NCBI RefSeq assembly: GCF_000381905.1
Contig: NZ_KB907260.1
Coordinates: 1-64,000 of the forward strand
Length of the DNA: 64,000 nt
Reading direction: 5' to 3'
From: Paenibacillus fonticola DSM 21315
Lineage (GTDB): Bacteria > Bacillota > Bacilli > Paenibacillales > Paenibacillaceae
Shown piece after piece: positions 23,291 to 33,020 of the stretch (position 1 is its first letter; every line of letters starts with the position of its first letter). Under the pieces are notes generated by a model, which saw only the letters and a list, made by a program, of their open reading frames with translations, searched no databases and was not told where the DNA came from. The translations under genes and the position numbers were made by a program.

Positions 23291-24988
23291 TTACAGCTTC
23301 GCTTCCCAATAGCCGCAATACGGGTCCACCGGATTTATCCCTTTAAATGAGGAGCGTCCCAACAGCTTGTCTACCACGGCATCTACCACGTATCGACTGC
23401 TTGAATAGGCATTAATATACGTCTTCATTTGTGGCACATCTTGCAAATGATAAGGGTTCCCCATGGATACAAAAGCCGTTGGCAGCTCCTGAACCAGAAA
23501 CGGCATATCCAGCCCCATCGGTGGAGCCCAGTTGATCCGCACCACGGTTTGATTGCTGGCTGTTTCAATGCAGGCATAGTACAGCACAAAATCAAACTTG
23601 TCCAAATAGCTTTGAATCGGTGCACTTCGTTCCTCTGCAGCGGTGGCAGCATCAAATATTTCCACCTCAAAGCCTTCCTGCTGCAAACGCTCTATAAATA
23701 AAGCATGGGACTGTTGACTTCCGTAATTACTTACGTCCCCAGTCAATAGAAATAACAAAATGCGTTGATGTTCTTGAGGATTGATCGGCAGCAGTCCTTG
23801 CGTATCCTTCACGAGGGTGACAGATTCGTCCGCACATTCACGCGCCCATTGTTCATGCTCTTCACAGCGTAGTACCGACAAAGCTTCTGGCGAAGGCACC
23901 AAAGTTCCTGCGGCTTGTTTCCGATGCAGTCCGAGCGAAGCTTTGAGCGCCAGGATGCGGGTTACGGCTTCGTCAACCCGTTCCAATTTAAGAAGACCGC
24001 GCTCTACTCCTGATAGCATAAACTGATAATCCTCATCTATATTTTTGTTAAACAAAAACATATCACAGCCTGCAGCTATCGCCATGGGCACGGCAAGCTC
24101 CCGTTTCTCTGCCATCGTGAAGCCACCCATATTCGTCGCGTCCGTCACGATCATTCCATTAAAGCCAAGCTTCTCCCTCAGAAGCGTCTGCAGCAGCTCA
24201 GGAGCCAATGTGGCCGGCTTTAACTCCCTATCATCAATACCAGGAAGGAGCGCGCGTGAATATTCGGGAAGCATAATATGCCCGATCATCACCGTTTTGG
24301 CTCCGTTGGCGATCATTCCTTGATACACTTTACCAAAGGTGTTGTCCCATTCCTCTACCGTCATGGAATTAATTGAAATATGCAAATGCTGATCGCGCTC
24401 ATCAACACCGTCACCTGGAAAGTGCTTAATGGATACAGCCATATCGCTTTCTTGAATTCCCTGCATATAAGCTCGGCTCATCGCCAACACCCGCTCCGGA
24501 TCAGAGCCGTATGTGCGCGTATTCGTAATCGGATTGCGGAAATTGACATCAATATCCACGACAGGCGCAAACGACCAATTGCATCCGACCGCAGCCCCCT
24601 CTCTGCCGCATACTACGCCAAGGCGATAGGCATGATCTACGGAATCAGCGGCAGCAATTTGCATAGGACGACCAAAGAAGGTGCCATCCGAAGCAATTCC
24701 ATTTCCGCCTGCTTCCAAATTAGCTGCGATTAAGAGCGGAATATTAGAGTTCTGCTGCAAATAGCGATGAACCTCCTGGTTCGCAGCGCCTTCATCCGGA
24801 CGATACATGATGCCTCCCGGCTGTATTCGTTCCAGCATTTCATTTAATATTCCCGTATCTTTAGTTTGCCCTACTGGACAAAATAGCTGACCGATTTTCT
24901 GCCGCAGATTCATTGAAGATAATGTAGACTCTACCCATTCAACGTCCTCATCCTGCAGAAAAAACGGGTTGGCCCGCAAATCTACCAT
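23291..24988 (-). CDS. glycoside hydrolase family 3 enzyme
   Basis: 565 residues, no signal peptide, so cytoplasmic. The (beta/alpha)8 domain carries KHFPGDG (188-194) with the following D-Q-H-L-H catalytic-loop region, and the nucleophile Asp283 in VTDATNMGGF. A C-terminal alpha/beta sandwich (about 380-560) contains ESVTLVKDTQGLLPI. The KHFPG..H layout is that of NagZ-like beta-N-acetylhexosaminidases and related GH3 enzymes, but substrate cannot be fixed. Start at 24986-24988 with GGAAGG upstream; an ATG four codons earlier overlaps the SD. It follows the GH106-like gene by 23 nt and probably trims imported oligosaccharides. Confidence 0.88.
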   Translation of the reverse strand: MVDLRANPFFLQDEDVEWVESTLSSMNLRQKIGQLFCPVGQTKDTGILNEMLERIQPGGIMYRPDEGAANQEVHRYLQQNSNIPLLIAANLEAGGNGIASDGTFFGRPMQIAAADSVDHAYRLGVVCGREGAAVGCNWSFAPVVDIDVNFRNPITNTRTYGSDPERVLAMSRAYMQGIQESDMAVSIKHFPGDGVDERDQHLHISINSMTVEEWDNTFGKVYQGMIANGAKTVMIGHIMLPEYSRALLPGIDDRELKPATLAPELLQTLLREKLGFNGMIVTDATNMGGFTMAEKRELAVPMAIAAGCDMFLFNKNIDEDYQFMLSGVERGLLKLERVDEAVTRILALKASLGLHRKQAAGTLVPSPEALSVLRCEEHEQWARECADESVTLVKDTQGLLPINPQEHQRILLFLLTGDVSNYGSQQSHALFIERLQQEGFEVEIFDAATAAEERSAPIQSYLDKFDFVLYYACIETASNQTVVRINWAPPMGLDMPFLVQELPTAFVSMGNPYHLQDVPQMKTYINAYSSSRYVVDAVVDKLLGRSSFKGINPVDPYCGYWEAKL

Positions 24989-25011
24989 GACAATTCCCAT
25001 CCTTCCGTAAA

Positions 25012-27651
25012 TTAATAAATTATTTTAACAGGGCCTAACAATCCGCTTGGCTCCTGTTGGATAAAGCGGGAAAGCGGGTCCGGCTTCTGCTTGACCAGCG
25101 TATTCGTTACTTCAATAACCAGCCGGTTGCTTCCGCTCTGGACATGGCCGGTAATATCCAGCAAATATGGCGGGCATATTATGGCCCCTACCGATTGCTC
25201 ATTCACCCAAACCTCGACCGTTTCGTACACACTTCCTAAATCAAGCTTGCAGCTGCTATTTTCATCAGCGATCCAAGCAAATTGCGTTTCATACCGGAAT
25301 GTACCAGAAAATTGAGGGAGACGATCCGGACTGCTCATATTGCCCAGCATATTTATCTCCTGCCATGTGGCGAATACAGGGTATTGCTCTGAAGTCGCGA
25401 TTCCTACCTTCCAAGGACCTTTAATTTCAAGTTCCTTATGCGAGACAGCCTTCAACTCACCCGTTTCCCTCTGTAAAAATAATTCAGAAATTGATTCAAG
25501 CCCGTTTCCTGATACAAATACGGCGGATTCGTAGGGAGAAAGCCGTAGAGGAACGGTTAATTTACCGGCGGAGCTTTCTTCTTTAACCCCTAAGACTTTG
25601 TTATAAAGCGCATCATATTTCCATATCCCTACATCTTCGGCCAGTGGAAGCTGCACCTGCGCATGGACGTTATTTGACGGGTGTTCATTGAAAAACATAA
25701 ACAGTTCAAAACCTGGCTGCTCATAGTGGTAATAACGCAAAAACGGCTCTTCTCTGCTGACAACAATTTCGTTCCAGCCCTTTTGCTGTACATAGGCGGA
25801 CAGCTCGCTCAACGGCACAACTGCTGCATGAGGATGGACCGACAAATTTTGCAGCAGCTCCGATACTTCAGCTCCCTCACTCGACCGCTTCGGCAGCGCA
25901 TCTACAAATAAAAGCGGCACTCCTTGCTCGGCTATATTGTGCAAACGGTGCAAAAGCTGCTTCGGCAAAGCTTCAGCAAACGGAATAATTATACATCTGT
26001 AGTCCTCTATGCCCACCATCAACTTTTCGCCCCGGACTTGGGCTAATTCCAGAAGCGCATCGATCGGCAGGACGTCGCAATCAATTTGGTTGCGTGCCAG
26101 CTCTTTCACCGGCCTATGAAAATACATACTTGCCCCCGACCATTCGGCTTCGGCATGATACAGCACGGCTGCCGTAGCCCGATGCCGTCCCCCGGACAAC
26201 AAGTGACTCATCCGATTCGTATAATGATTTAATATTTTATAATAGCGATACTGCGGATTTTGCCCTCGCGCATAGAAATGAGGAGGACAGTCCGGATCAG
26301 GGAATTCCTTTTGGGAAAACGCATGCGGAATGAAATAGTTGACGCCCCGTACAAGCATATGGTCCGTTAACCACTTCATCAGCTTCAGCCCTTCGGCCCA
26401 ACCATAGGCACCAAACACCTCGGCAACGGTACGGCCCTTTTTCTTAGGATCAATATGTCCTAGCGAAGAGGCGAGCTTCGCTAAGCCATAATGAAAAAAC
26501 TCGCTGTCTGTTTCTCCAGCAATCCATGTGAATGGCGCCTCATCAAAGCCTGGAACAAGCTGCCAGAGCACGACGTCTACCCCCGACATGTCCTGTCCGG
26601 CCATCGCCCGGAAGAAATGCCCGGCACCGCAGCCCAAGCGGGCATGAACGTTATTGTCTTCAATAATATGGCCGATGTATTCCACCTTCCTGTCCCGGCA
26701 CCAATCACCGAGCTGCTCGGAAAAGTGACGCCCATACAGCCTGCTCACCACATCCATGTAGGTATAGCGAACAGCACTGGTAGTATCTTCATCTGCTTCA
26801 TACCACAGTAAGGGAAGGTACTTCCCGTAACCTGATCCGAATGCGGATTCCAAGTTTGACAGCAGAGCTGGACTCCAAGGAAGCGGAACTCCTTGTTTGC
26901 CAAGCGCAGATTGAAAATCATACGTCATAGGATCGTTGTAAAAGCCAGGCTCATCTGAGAAAAATCCCGCAAAGGTCCCGCCAAAGTCATCACGGTATCG
27001 TTCGTAGTACGCCTCATATATTGCATCAATCAATACACGCACCGAATCGGCCACAAGCGGATTGACATAGTCATCATATTTCCGATCCGGTCCTACGCTT
27101 GTTCTGATCAGAATAAAAATCCGCCAAAACCCTTCTGGAACAGCCCAATACAACACATTGTCCTGGACCATAGCGGACACATCAATCAGCTCTCCGGTCA
27201 ACCTATAATTCCCCGCATCCCGCTTGGCGGCAATGACACCTTCCACCATTTCTCCATCTGATAACCACGGGTCAAGCAAGAAGGAGGTTTCCTGTCCCGG
27301 ACCTAATGCATCGATATGGCGTTCAACTAGATACATCCTACGCAGCTCCTGCGGTGCATCCTTAAGCTTCCCTCCCGCATGACCGGTAGGAAAATGATCA
27401 TCGTCAAATACCCAAACCCGCATCCCCCGCTTGCGGGCTTCATCCATGACCACGTCCATATCCGCCCACCAGAGCGGACCAAGAAAGTCAGGATGAGGCC
27501 GCGATTCAATACAAACTGCGCGGATACCAGCCTCATAAATGCGAGACATCTCTTCGCGGATGATCGCTTCTCCCTCACCACGCTGCCACATAAAGGGCAA
27601 GATATAGTTGCTTTCCGTCCCTTCCAGCACGTCCCTTAAACGCTGAACCAA
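25012..27651 (-). CDS. GH106-like alpha-L-rhamnosidase family protein
   Basis: 879 residues from the TTG at 27649-27651, which has GGAGGGG six bases upstream; the ATG five codons earlier has no SD. No signal peptide. The N-terminal part has a TIM-barrel-like beginning (ILPFMWQRGEGEAIIREEMS, GIRAVCIESRPHPDFLGPLW, WVFDDDHFPTGHAGG) and GTFAGFFSDEPGF, then EVFGAYGWAEGLKLMKWLTD. The C-terminus ends in a galactose-binding-like jelly roll (YETVEVWVNEQSVGAIICPP). This organisation is seen in GH106 rhamnosidases and related uncharacterised hydrolases. It sits between permease and GH3 genes in a sugar-uptake operon; L-rhamnose specificity is only suggested. Confidence 0.75.
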   Translation of the reverse strand: MVQRLRDVLEGTESNYILPFMWQRGEGEAIIREEMSRIYEAGIRAVCIESRPHPDFLGPLWWADMDVVMDEARKRGMRVWVFDDDHFPTGHAGGKLKDAPQELRRMYLVERHIDALGPGQETSFLLDPWLSDGEMVEGVIAAKRDAGNYRLTGELIDVSAMVQDNVLYWAVPEGFWRIFILIRTSVGPDRKYDDYVNPLVADSVRVLIDAIYEAYYERYRDDFGGTFAGFFSDEPGFYNDPMTYDFQSALGKQGVPLPWSPALLSNLESAFGSGYGKYLPLLWYEADEDTTSAVRYTYMDVVSRLYGRHFSEQLGDWCRDRKVEYIGHIIEDNNVHARLGCGAGHFFRAMAGQDMSGVDVVLWQLVPGFDEAPFTWIAGETDSEFFHYGLAKLASSLGHIDPKKKGRTVAEVFGAYGWAEGLKLMKWLTDHMLVRGVNYFIPHAFSQKEFPDPDCPPHFYARGQNPQYRYYKILNHYTNRMSHLLSGGRHRATAAVLYHAEAEWSGASMYFHRPVKELARNQIDCDVLPIDALLELAQVRGEKLMVGIEDYRCIIIPFAEALPKQLLHRLHNIAEQGVPLLFVDALPKRSSEGAEVSELLQNLSVHPHAAVVPLSELSAYVQQKGWNEIVVSREEPFLRYYHYEQPGFELFMFFNEHPSNNVHAQVQLPLAEDVGIWKYDALYNKVLGVKEESSAGKLTVPLRLSPYESAVFVSGNGLESISELFLQRETGELKAVSHKELEIKGPWKVGIATSEQYPVFATWQEINMLGNMSSPDRLPQFSGTFRYETQFAWIADENSSCKLDLGSVYETVEVWVNEQSVGAIICPPYLLDITGHVQSGSNRLVIEVTNTLVKQKPDPLSRFIQQEPSGLLGPVKIIY

Positions 27652-27701
27652 GTTGCTCCCCTCCATCGTTGTGAGTGTAATTACCGGATGAAACCTTGTT
27701 A

Positions 27702-28595
27702 TTAGCCTTTCACTGCTCCAATTGTGATTCCTTTTACAAAATATTTCTGAAAGAACGGATACGCCAGCAAGATCGGAATGACGCCAATTACCGCAATCGC
27801 CATGCGAAACGTTTCTGACGGCAGGTTGTTGAGCGCCTCGGCAGATTGGGAGGACAGCGCACTGTTCGTCGATAAAAACTGAATATCCGTCATAATCCGG
27901 TTCAGCATGCTTTGCAGGCTAAACAATTTCGGCTCCGTAATGTAGATCAAGCCATTAAACCAATCATTCCAATACGCGATACCTTGAAATAATCCGACCG
28001 TAGCCATAATCGGCATCGAGAGCGGCAGAACGATGCTGTAAAATGTTCTAAACACTCCTGCTCCGTCCATATTCGCTGATTCAAGAACCGGAGTCGGGAT
28101 CGTTGTCATAAAAAATGTTCGCATGAGCAGCACATTGAACCCATTCATCAGCAGACTAGGTATGATCAGCGCTTGAATCGTATTTTTAATTTCAAAAATT
28201 TGCGTATAAATAAGATATGTCGGTACGAGTCCTCCATTAAACAGCAAAGTGAAAAATACAAAAAACGACAGCGGATTGCGCAGTGGAAGGTCTGGACGCG
28301 ATATCGGATAGGCCAGCAGCGATGTAATGACCAGGCTGACTGCCGTCCCCACCACAGTTACAAAGATCGTTATGCCATAGGCTCTAAAAATATCTGCAGA
28401 TTCTTTCCACAAGTACGTATATGCGTTGAACCCAAACTTCTCAGGAAAAAAAGAGTAGCCATTCGTTACTATTGTCGTCTCATCCGTGATCGAAGAAATA
28501 AAGAGCAGCAAAAACGGTAAAATGCACGCTGCGGAATATAACCATAAAATCGTATGTCCGATCCATTGCCAAGCGCGGGTCTCTTGATTAACCAC
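27702..28595 (-). CDS. carbohydrate ABC transporter permease (LplC-like)
   Basis: 297 residues from GTG at 28593-28595 (GAGGGAGG eight bases upstream). Six hydrophobic segments and the permease loop MDGAGVFRTFYSIVLPLSMP, the EAA motif that contacts the ATPase. It ends with YFVKGITIGAVKG, typical of the LplC/YtcP group for oligosaccharides or complex sugars. No ATPase gene is near; this family commonly shares a general MsmX-type ATPase encoded elsewhere. 24 nt after the partner permease. Confidence 0.92.
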   Translation of the reverse strand: MVNQETRAWQWIGHTILWLYSAACILPFLLLFISSITDETTIVTNGYSFFPEKFGFNAYTYLWKESADIFRAYGITIFVTVVGTAVSLVITSLLAYPISRPDLPLRNPLSFFVFFTLLFNGGLVPTYLIYTQIFEIKNTIQALIIPSLLMNGFNVLLMRTFFMTTIPTPVLESANMDGAGVFRTFYSIVLPLSMPIMATVGLFQGIAYWNDWFNGLIYITEPKLFSLQSMLNRIMTDIQFLSTNSALSSQSAEALNNLPSETFRMAIAVIGVIPILLAYPFFQKYFVKGITIGAVKG

Positions 28596-28619
28596 CTTGT
28601 TGTCCTCCCTCAATATTTG

Positions 28620-29552
28620 TTAAAATAAGGCATTCTCTTTATTAATTTTGCGAACAATGAAATTAGACAGGAGCACCAGGACAAACCCGACTAGCGATTG
28701 ATATAGGCCGGCAGCGGAAGACATCCCAATATCGCCTAACTGCATCAAACCACGGTACACATATGTGTCGATGACGTTGGTCGTATCATATAGCGCTCCC
28801 GAGTCCATCGGCACTTGATAGAATAACCCGAAGTCCGAGTAAAATATCCGGCCAACAGCCAGGAGAGTCATAATCGTGATGACAGGGGCGATTAGCGGAA
28901 GTGTTATCCTTCGAATTTGCTGCCATTTCGAAGCTCCATCCAAGGTTGCAGCCTCATAATACTCCTGATCGATCCCGATGATTGCAGCCAAATAAACAAT
29001 GCACAGGTAGCCTGCGCCTTTCCACGTATGGATAAACGTTAAAATATATGGCCATACGCCCGGCTCGTTATACCAAGATTTCGGCTCCATTCCGAGCATC
29101 GGCAGCACCGTGTTGTTCATGAAGCCGTTGTCCATACTAAGCATGGCAAAGACTAAGTAACTGATAATAACCGTAGAGATCAAATACGGCAGCAAAATAA
29201 CACTTTGATAAAATCTTGATAACAGCTTGTTTCTTATTTCATTCAGTAAAATGGCGACGCCTACAGCTACAACCAGGTTCAGTATGATAAATACAGCATT
29301 GTACACAATCGTATTGCGGGTAATAATGTAAGCATCCGACGTCTTGAACAAATATTCAAAGTTTTTTAGTCCAATCCAGTCACTGCCCCAAATTCCTTTA
29401 ACGAAATTGATATCTTTAAAAGCGATAACCAGTCCAAACATCGGCATATAGTTGTTAATAATCAGATAGACCATACCCGGAATGAGCATCAAATAGTACG
29501 GTAAATACTTTTTAAATGTTGTTCTCCTCTTTACGCTTCGTTCAGGATTCAC
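28620..29552 (-). CDS. carbohydrate ABC transporter permease (LplB-like)
   Basis: 310 residues, GTG start with AAGGGA upstream. Six hydrophobic segments beginning KYLPYYLMLIPGMVYLIINN and PMFGLVIAFKDINFVKGIWG; the EAA loop is ATLDGASKWQQIRRITLPL. The C-terminus SNFIVRKINKENALF is typical of the LplB/YteP group. It forms the heterodimeric channel with the next gene. A candidate regulator site (29630-29657) lies about 80 bp before its start, and a strong terminator separates it from the solute-binding gene upstream, so it has its own promoter. Confidence 0.92.
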   Translation of the reverse strand: MNPERSVKRRTTFKKYLPYYLMLIPGMVYLIINNYMPMFGLVIAFKDINFVKGIWGSDWIGLKNFEYLFKTSDAYIITRNTIVYNAVFIILNLVVAVGVAILLNEIRNKLLSRFYQSVILLPYLISTVIISYLVFAMLSMDNGFMNNTVLPMLGMEPKSWYNEPGVWPYILTFIHTWKGAGYLCIVYLAAIIGIDQEYYEAATLDGASKWQQIRRITLPLIAPVITIMTLLAVGRIFYSDFGLFYQVPMDSGALYDTTNVIDTYVYRGLMQLGDIGMSSAAGLYQSLVGFVLVLLSNFIVRKINKENALF

Positions 29553-29629
29553 TTCTCTTCCCTTCTTTCTTTTTTCAACTTGGATGTACTTTTATCTTAA
29601 GAAATTTGCAACGGGCACACTAACTCCCA

Positions 29630-29657
29630 TTCGACTTTTTATTAACACGATTTCGAC
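29630..29657 (-). promoter_or_regulatory. candidate response-regulator site 1 (22-bp direct repeat)
   Basis: TTCGAC occurs at 29630 and 29652, exactly 22 bp apart, read on the minus strand as GTCGAA..GTCGAA with TCGTG-TTAAT-AAAA between. It lies 77 bp upstream of the permease start. The same arrangement occurs at 31340 and, less closely, at 34855. Two half-sites 22 bp apart fit two AraC-type DNA-binding domains on one face of the helix. Confidence 0.7.
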
Positions 29658-29679
29658 CTCGGCCGCGGATATCAACAGG

Positions 29680-29726
29680 AAAAAAAAACTGCCTGACAGG
29701 TCATCGTAAATGACATGCCAGGCAGT
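29680..29726 (-). terminator. terminator between solute-binding protein and permease genes
   Basis: ACTGCCTG and CAGGCAGT close a stem continued by an inner GTCAT/ATGAC pairing, followed on the minus strand by nine T. It directly follows the solute-binding protein gene and should separate its expression from the permeases. Confidence 0.9.
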
Positions 29727-29748
29727 CCAAGCTGAGTCCTATTTTCGA

Positions 29749-31263
29749 CTATTGAGTGCTAGCCCACTCATCCAGCTGCTTTTGCTTTTCGGCTATAATT
29801 TTATCAATACCGGATGATTTCAATTTAGAATTGAAGTCAGACAAAATTTCCTCTGGAGCTACGCTCCCCGTCTCCAGAGCCATCTTATATTGATTAATCA
29901 CATTCGTTACGGCTGCATATTCAGTCTTTACAGGTTCCGCATTAAACGAGAAGCCCAGTGCCTTGGATTTAACGGCTTCATTATTAAAAGTCTCCATTTC
30001 CTCCCAAATGTTCGGATCATCACCCTCAAACACGTAGGACAAGAACTGATTTCCGAACATAAAGCCTTGATTTAACGTATAGGCTACGTTCGACGCGTCG
30101 ATTCCTTCCGGATATTTGATAACATTGCCGGATTCAATCACATAGTCCTTTCCTTCAATCCCCCAGTCCAGCAAATTTACGATATCCTTATCCGTATAAA
30201 TTAAATTCAAAAATTCCATCGACTTTTGAGGATTTTTGGCATTTATCGGAATTCCCCACATAATACTGGTCACGGAAGCCGTCGTTGCATAGGCTGGCGT
30301 TAACGGTACCGTTACAAGCTCCATTCCCGCCGATCTGCTATCCTGAAGCGCCATGCCGGGTTTCTGGTTAACCAAATAACCCATACCTTTATTGGCCTTT
30401 AACAAAGCTGTATTCGTATCTTTATTAGTCGCAGCATCCTTCAGTATATAACCTGCCGTATACCAGCTTCTTAATTTTTGCACAAAATCGGCATATTCAG
30501 GAGTCTCAAACAGATTCACCACTTGTAAGCCGTTATCATAATCCGGTAATACGCCGATACTGTCGCCAAGCGGATCAAACCACTTATAGCTGTCTACAAA
30601 AGAAATACCAGCAGTTTGCGGAACTAGCGGTGTCATATTCGGTTCATGGTCTTTGATCGTCTTGAATAAGCCGTCAAGGTCGTCCAGCGTTTTAATCGCA
30701 TCAATATCGACGCTGTACTTATCGATCAGGTCCTTACGCAAATTTATTCCGTAATTAGTTGCCAGATCCCGGTTTGAAGGGACTGCGTAAATTTTTCCAT
30801 CGACTTTAGCCGCATTGATAAAGCTGTCGTCAAACACCTCTTTGATTCCTTGCCCATACTGTTCAAGCAGTTCATCCAATTCCTGAAGCTGGCCTTTCGA
30901 AACATAGCTCGTGTAGTTTCTCCCGGATACATACATGACATCCAGCTTTTCATCACTAGACAGCATGAGATTGGATTGCTGTGTCCATGATCCGATATTA
31001 ATTGGCGTAAGCTTGATCGTCGCGTTGATTTTTTCCAGTGTAATTTCATTGATCGCATCCTGTACTTCCTTCAAATTACTTGGTATCGCATTGAATGCGG
31101 CGAAGGCGACATTCAGCTCATATGGAGGTTCTTTCGCCCCTCCGTTTCCAGCTGATGACGAATTCGGCGAGCCAGCCGTGTCGCCCTTCCCCCCTCCACA
31201 AGCAGAAAGCGCTATCATAACAACCGCCAAAACGATACTTAACCATTTTGATCTCAATTTCAT
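29749..31263 (-). CDS. extracellular sugar-binding lipoprotein (LplA-like)
   Basis: 504 residues. Signal peptide with lipobox ALSAC, then a Gly/Ser linker and a bacterial solute-binding protein family 1 fold, recognisable from MYVSGRNYTSYVSKGQLQEL, GKIYAVPSNRDLA, WGIPINAKNPQKSMEFLNLI and the Trp-rich end LDEWASTQ. The size of about 500 residues is typical of the LplA/YtcQ group that feeds LplB/LplC permeases. SD GGGGGAG four bases before ATG. Site 2 lies 77 bp upstream of its start, like site 1 for the permease. Confidence 0.92.
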   Translation of the reverse strand: MKLRSKWLSIVLAVVMIALSACGGGKGDTAGSPNSSSAGNGGAKEPPYELNVAFAAFNAIPSNLKEVQDAINEITLEKINATIKLTPINIGSWTQQSNLMLSSDEKLDVMYVSGRNYTSYVSKGQLQELDELLEQYGQGIKEVFDDSFINAAKVDGKIYAVPSNRDLATNYGINLRKDLIDKYSVDIDAIKTLDDLDGLFKTIKDHEPNMTPLVPQTAGISFVDSYKWFDPLGDSIGVLPDYDNGLQVVNLFETPEYADFVQKLRSWYTAGYILKDAATNKDTNTALLKANKGMGYLVNQKPGMALQDSRSAGMELVTVPLTPAYATTASVTSIMWGIPINAKNPQKSMEFLNLIYTDKDIVNLLDWGIEGKDYVIESGNVIKYPEGIDASNVAYTLNQGFMFGNQFLSYVFEGDDPNIWEEMETFNNEAVKSKALGFSFNAEPVKTEYAAVTNVINQYKMALETGSVAPEEILSDFNSKLKSSGIDKIIAEKQKQLDEWASTQ

Positions 31264-31339
31264 TTTTCTCCCCCATATCAGTATGTTATTAGAAACTAAC
31301 TTGATTCTACGATGCTGGAGAGTGTTTCACTATTCGCAT

Positions 31340-31367
31340 TTCGACTTTTCATTAGCACGAATTCGAC
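31340..31367 (-). promoter_or_regulatory. candidate response-regulator site 2 (22-bp direct repeat)
   Basis: TTCGAC at 31340 and 31362, 22 bp apart. Over 30 bp it matches site 1 nearly base for base (differences mainly at the T/C, A/G and T/A positions in the spacer). It ends 11 bp after the end of the response-regulator gene, in the short gap before the solute-binding gene. Confidence 0.7.
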
Positions 31368-31378
31368 CAAGCCGCTCT

Positions 31379-32959
31379 TTAGCCCCGTTTTCGAAAATCA
31401 CTCGGATTCAATCCTATGTATTTACGGAATACTTTTGTAAAATAAGATAAATTGTTCATCCCTACATAGGTCGCCACTTCGGTTACAGGCATATCAGTCT
31501 TGCTTAGGAGCTCCTGAGAAATTCGCAGGCGTTCCTGAAGCATATATTCTTTCATGGACACTCCTATTTCCTTCTTTAACAAACGATCCAGGTAATCAGG
31601 ATGGAGATAAAATTGATTAGCGATTTGTTCTCGGCTCAAATCTTGATCAAAATGCTTGGTAATAAATGTCCTGACTTTGTCAGCCACAGAGTGCGATTGT
31701 TCCACATCTTGAATGTAATCCATTGTCTTCATGACAATATGATGAATCCAATTCAGCATATCGACCACTGAGCGCCCTGCACCGGCGGACAACTCGATTG
31801 ATCTGCTGTCTTGAAACAGTTTATGGGCTTGAATGCCCTTCTCCCTCAAAACAAAATATACAATTTGCATGAAGTCATGATGGAATTGATGCATAAACGA
31901 GACGTCGATCTCAGAATGCTGTACCGTTTTGTTCATAAATTGCTGGACCTCCAAAATCACTTGCTCGTATGCCCCCTTCACCAGCATTACTAACCATAAT
32001 TTCATATCCGGCATTGCAGCAGGAGTCGATATTCGAGGCTGCTCCCCTCTTAAAAACACCTCATTATAATAGGCCACATTATTTTTCTGCATCGTTAACA
32101 GTTGGCGCACCATTTCAGGCAATCTTTCCATCAAAACCCGGTCACCGACATAACAGGCCAGATCACAATAAAAGTATGGATAGCAGGAGGATACGTACGT
32201 CCTTAAATTATTTTTTATCTCGTTTATATTTAAACTGTAATCATTCGGAATCATAAGAACTGCCAGAAGTTCATTGCGATCCAGAGACAGCATTTGTACA
32301 TCGAGCTGGAGATTTTGTAATGTCTCGGCAGCAGCTTTCTTTAATCCATACTCAAGTATCTTTTCATCACGTAAAGTCAAGGACTTATGCCAACGCTGAA
32401 CATGAATCAAAACAGGCAGCACACTCATTTCTATCGGGTAGGAAATCTTTCTTTCCTCCATCGCTTTCTGAATGGCCGATAGATTTGCCGGAATAACGAG
32501 ATTTACAATGTCGAGCCAAAACCGCTCGATAAACAATGGATGGTGCTGCACCCAAGATCGGCCGTACTGTGCCAGCTCTCTTTCTTTGCGAATTTTTCCG
32601 ATCGCTTTATTCATTACATTTTCTAAATCTTCCGGCGGCAGCGGCTTAAGCAAATAATCCAAGCTGCCCAGTTGAATTGCTTGCCTGGCGAAGGAAAAAT
32701 CAGCATGACAGGTCAGAAATATCGTTTCTGTCTTCGGGTAATGCTCTCTGACCCAAGACAACAGATCAAGGCCGCTGTCTTCCGGCATCTCAATATCACA
32801 AAGCATAATGTCAATAAAATGCGATCCAAATACATTCTTTGCCTGTTCGGCGTTATATGCTGTAAAAACATCGGATATTCCCAGCTCGTCCCAATTTACT
32901 GCTGACTTTACACCTCTGACCGCCAGGGGCTCATCGTCGACAATTAGCAGGTTATACAT
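31379..32959 (-). CDS. YesN-like response regulator with AraC-type DNA-binding domain
   Basis: 526 residues. The receiver domain has DDE near the start, the phosphoryl Asp in MLCDIEMPEDSG, FLTCHADF and the Lys in YLLKPLPPEDL. A long middle region follows, and a C-terminal AraC double helix-turn-helix: DLSREQIANQFYLHPDYLDR, LLKKEIGVSMKEYM, MPVTEVATYVGMNNLSYFTK, VFRKYIGLNPSDFRK. Such regulators activate nearby sugar-transport genes when phosphorylated by a YesM-type kinase, encoded here 61 nt upstream. AAAGGAGG precedes the ATG. Likely binding sites are the three 22-bp direct repeats of this locus. Confidence 0.93.
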   Translation of the reverse strand: MYNLLIVDDEPLAVRGVKSAVNWDELGISDVFTAYNAEQAKNVFGSHFIDIMLCDIEMPEDSGLDLLSWVREHYPKTETIFLTCHADFSFARQAIQLGSLDYLLKPLPPEDLENVMNKAIGKIRKERELAQYGRSWVQHHPLFIERFWLDIVNLVIPANLSAIQKAMEERKISYPIEMSVLPVLIHVQRWHKSLTLRDEKILEYGLKKAAAETLQNLQLDVQMLSLDRNELLAVLMIPNDYSLNINEIKNNLRTYVSSCYPYFYCDLACYVGDRVLMERLPEMVRQLLTMQKNNVAYYNEVFLRGEQPRISTPAAMPDMKLWLVMLVKGAYEQVILEVQQFMNKTVQHSEIDVSFMHQFHHDFMQIVYFVLREKGIQAHKLFQDSRSIELSAGAGRSVVDMLNWIHHIVMKTMDYIQDVEQSHSVADKVRTFITKHFDQDLSREQIANQFYLHPDYLDRLLKKEIGVSMKEYMLQERLRISQELLSKTDMPVTEVATYVGMNNLSYFTKVFRKYIGLNPSDFRKRG

Positions 32960-33020
32960 TCCAGTAACCTCCTTTTATGGCAAAGTGTCATCCTTGTCTG
33001 CATCAAGCCTGTACGCCGTA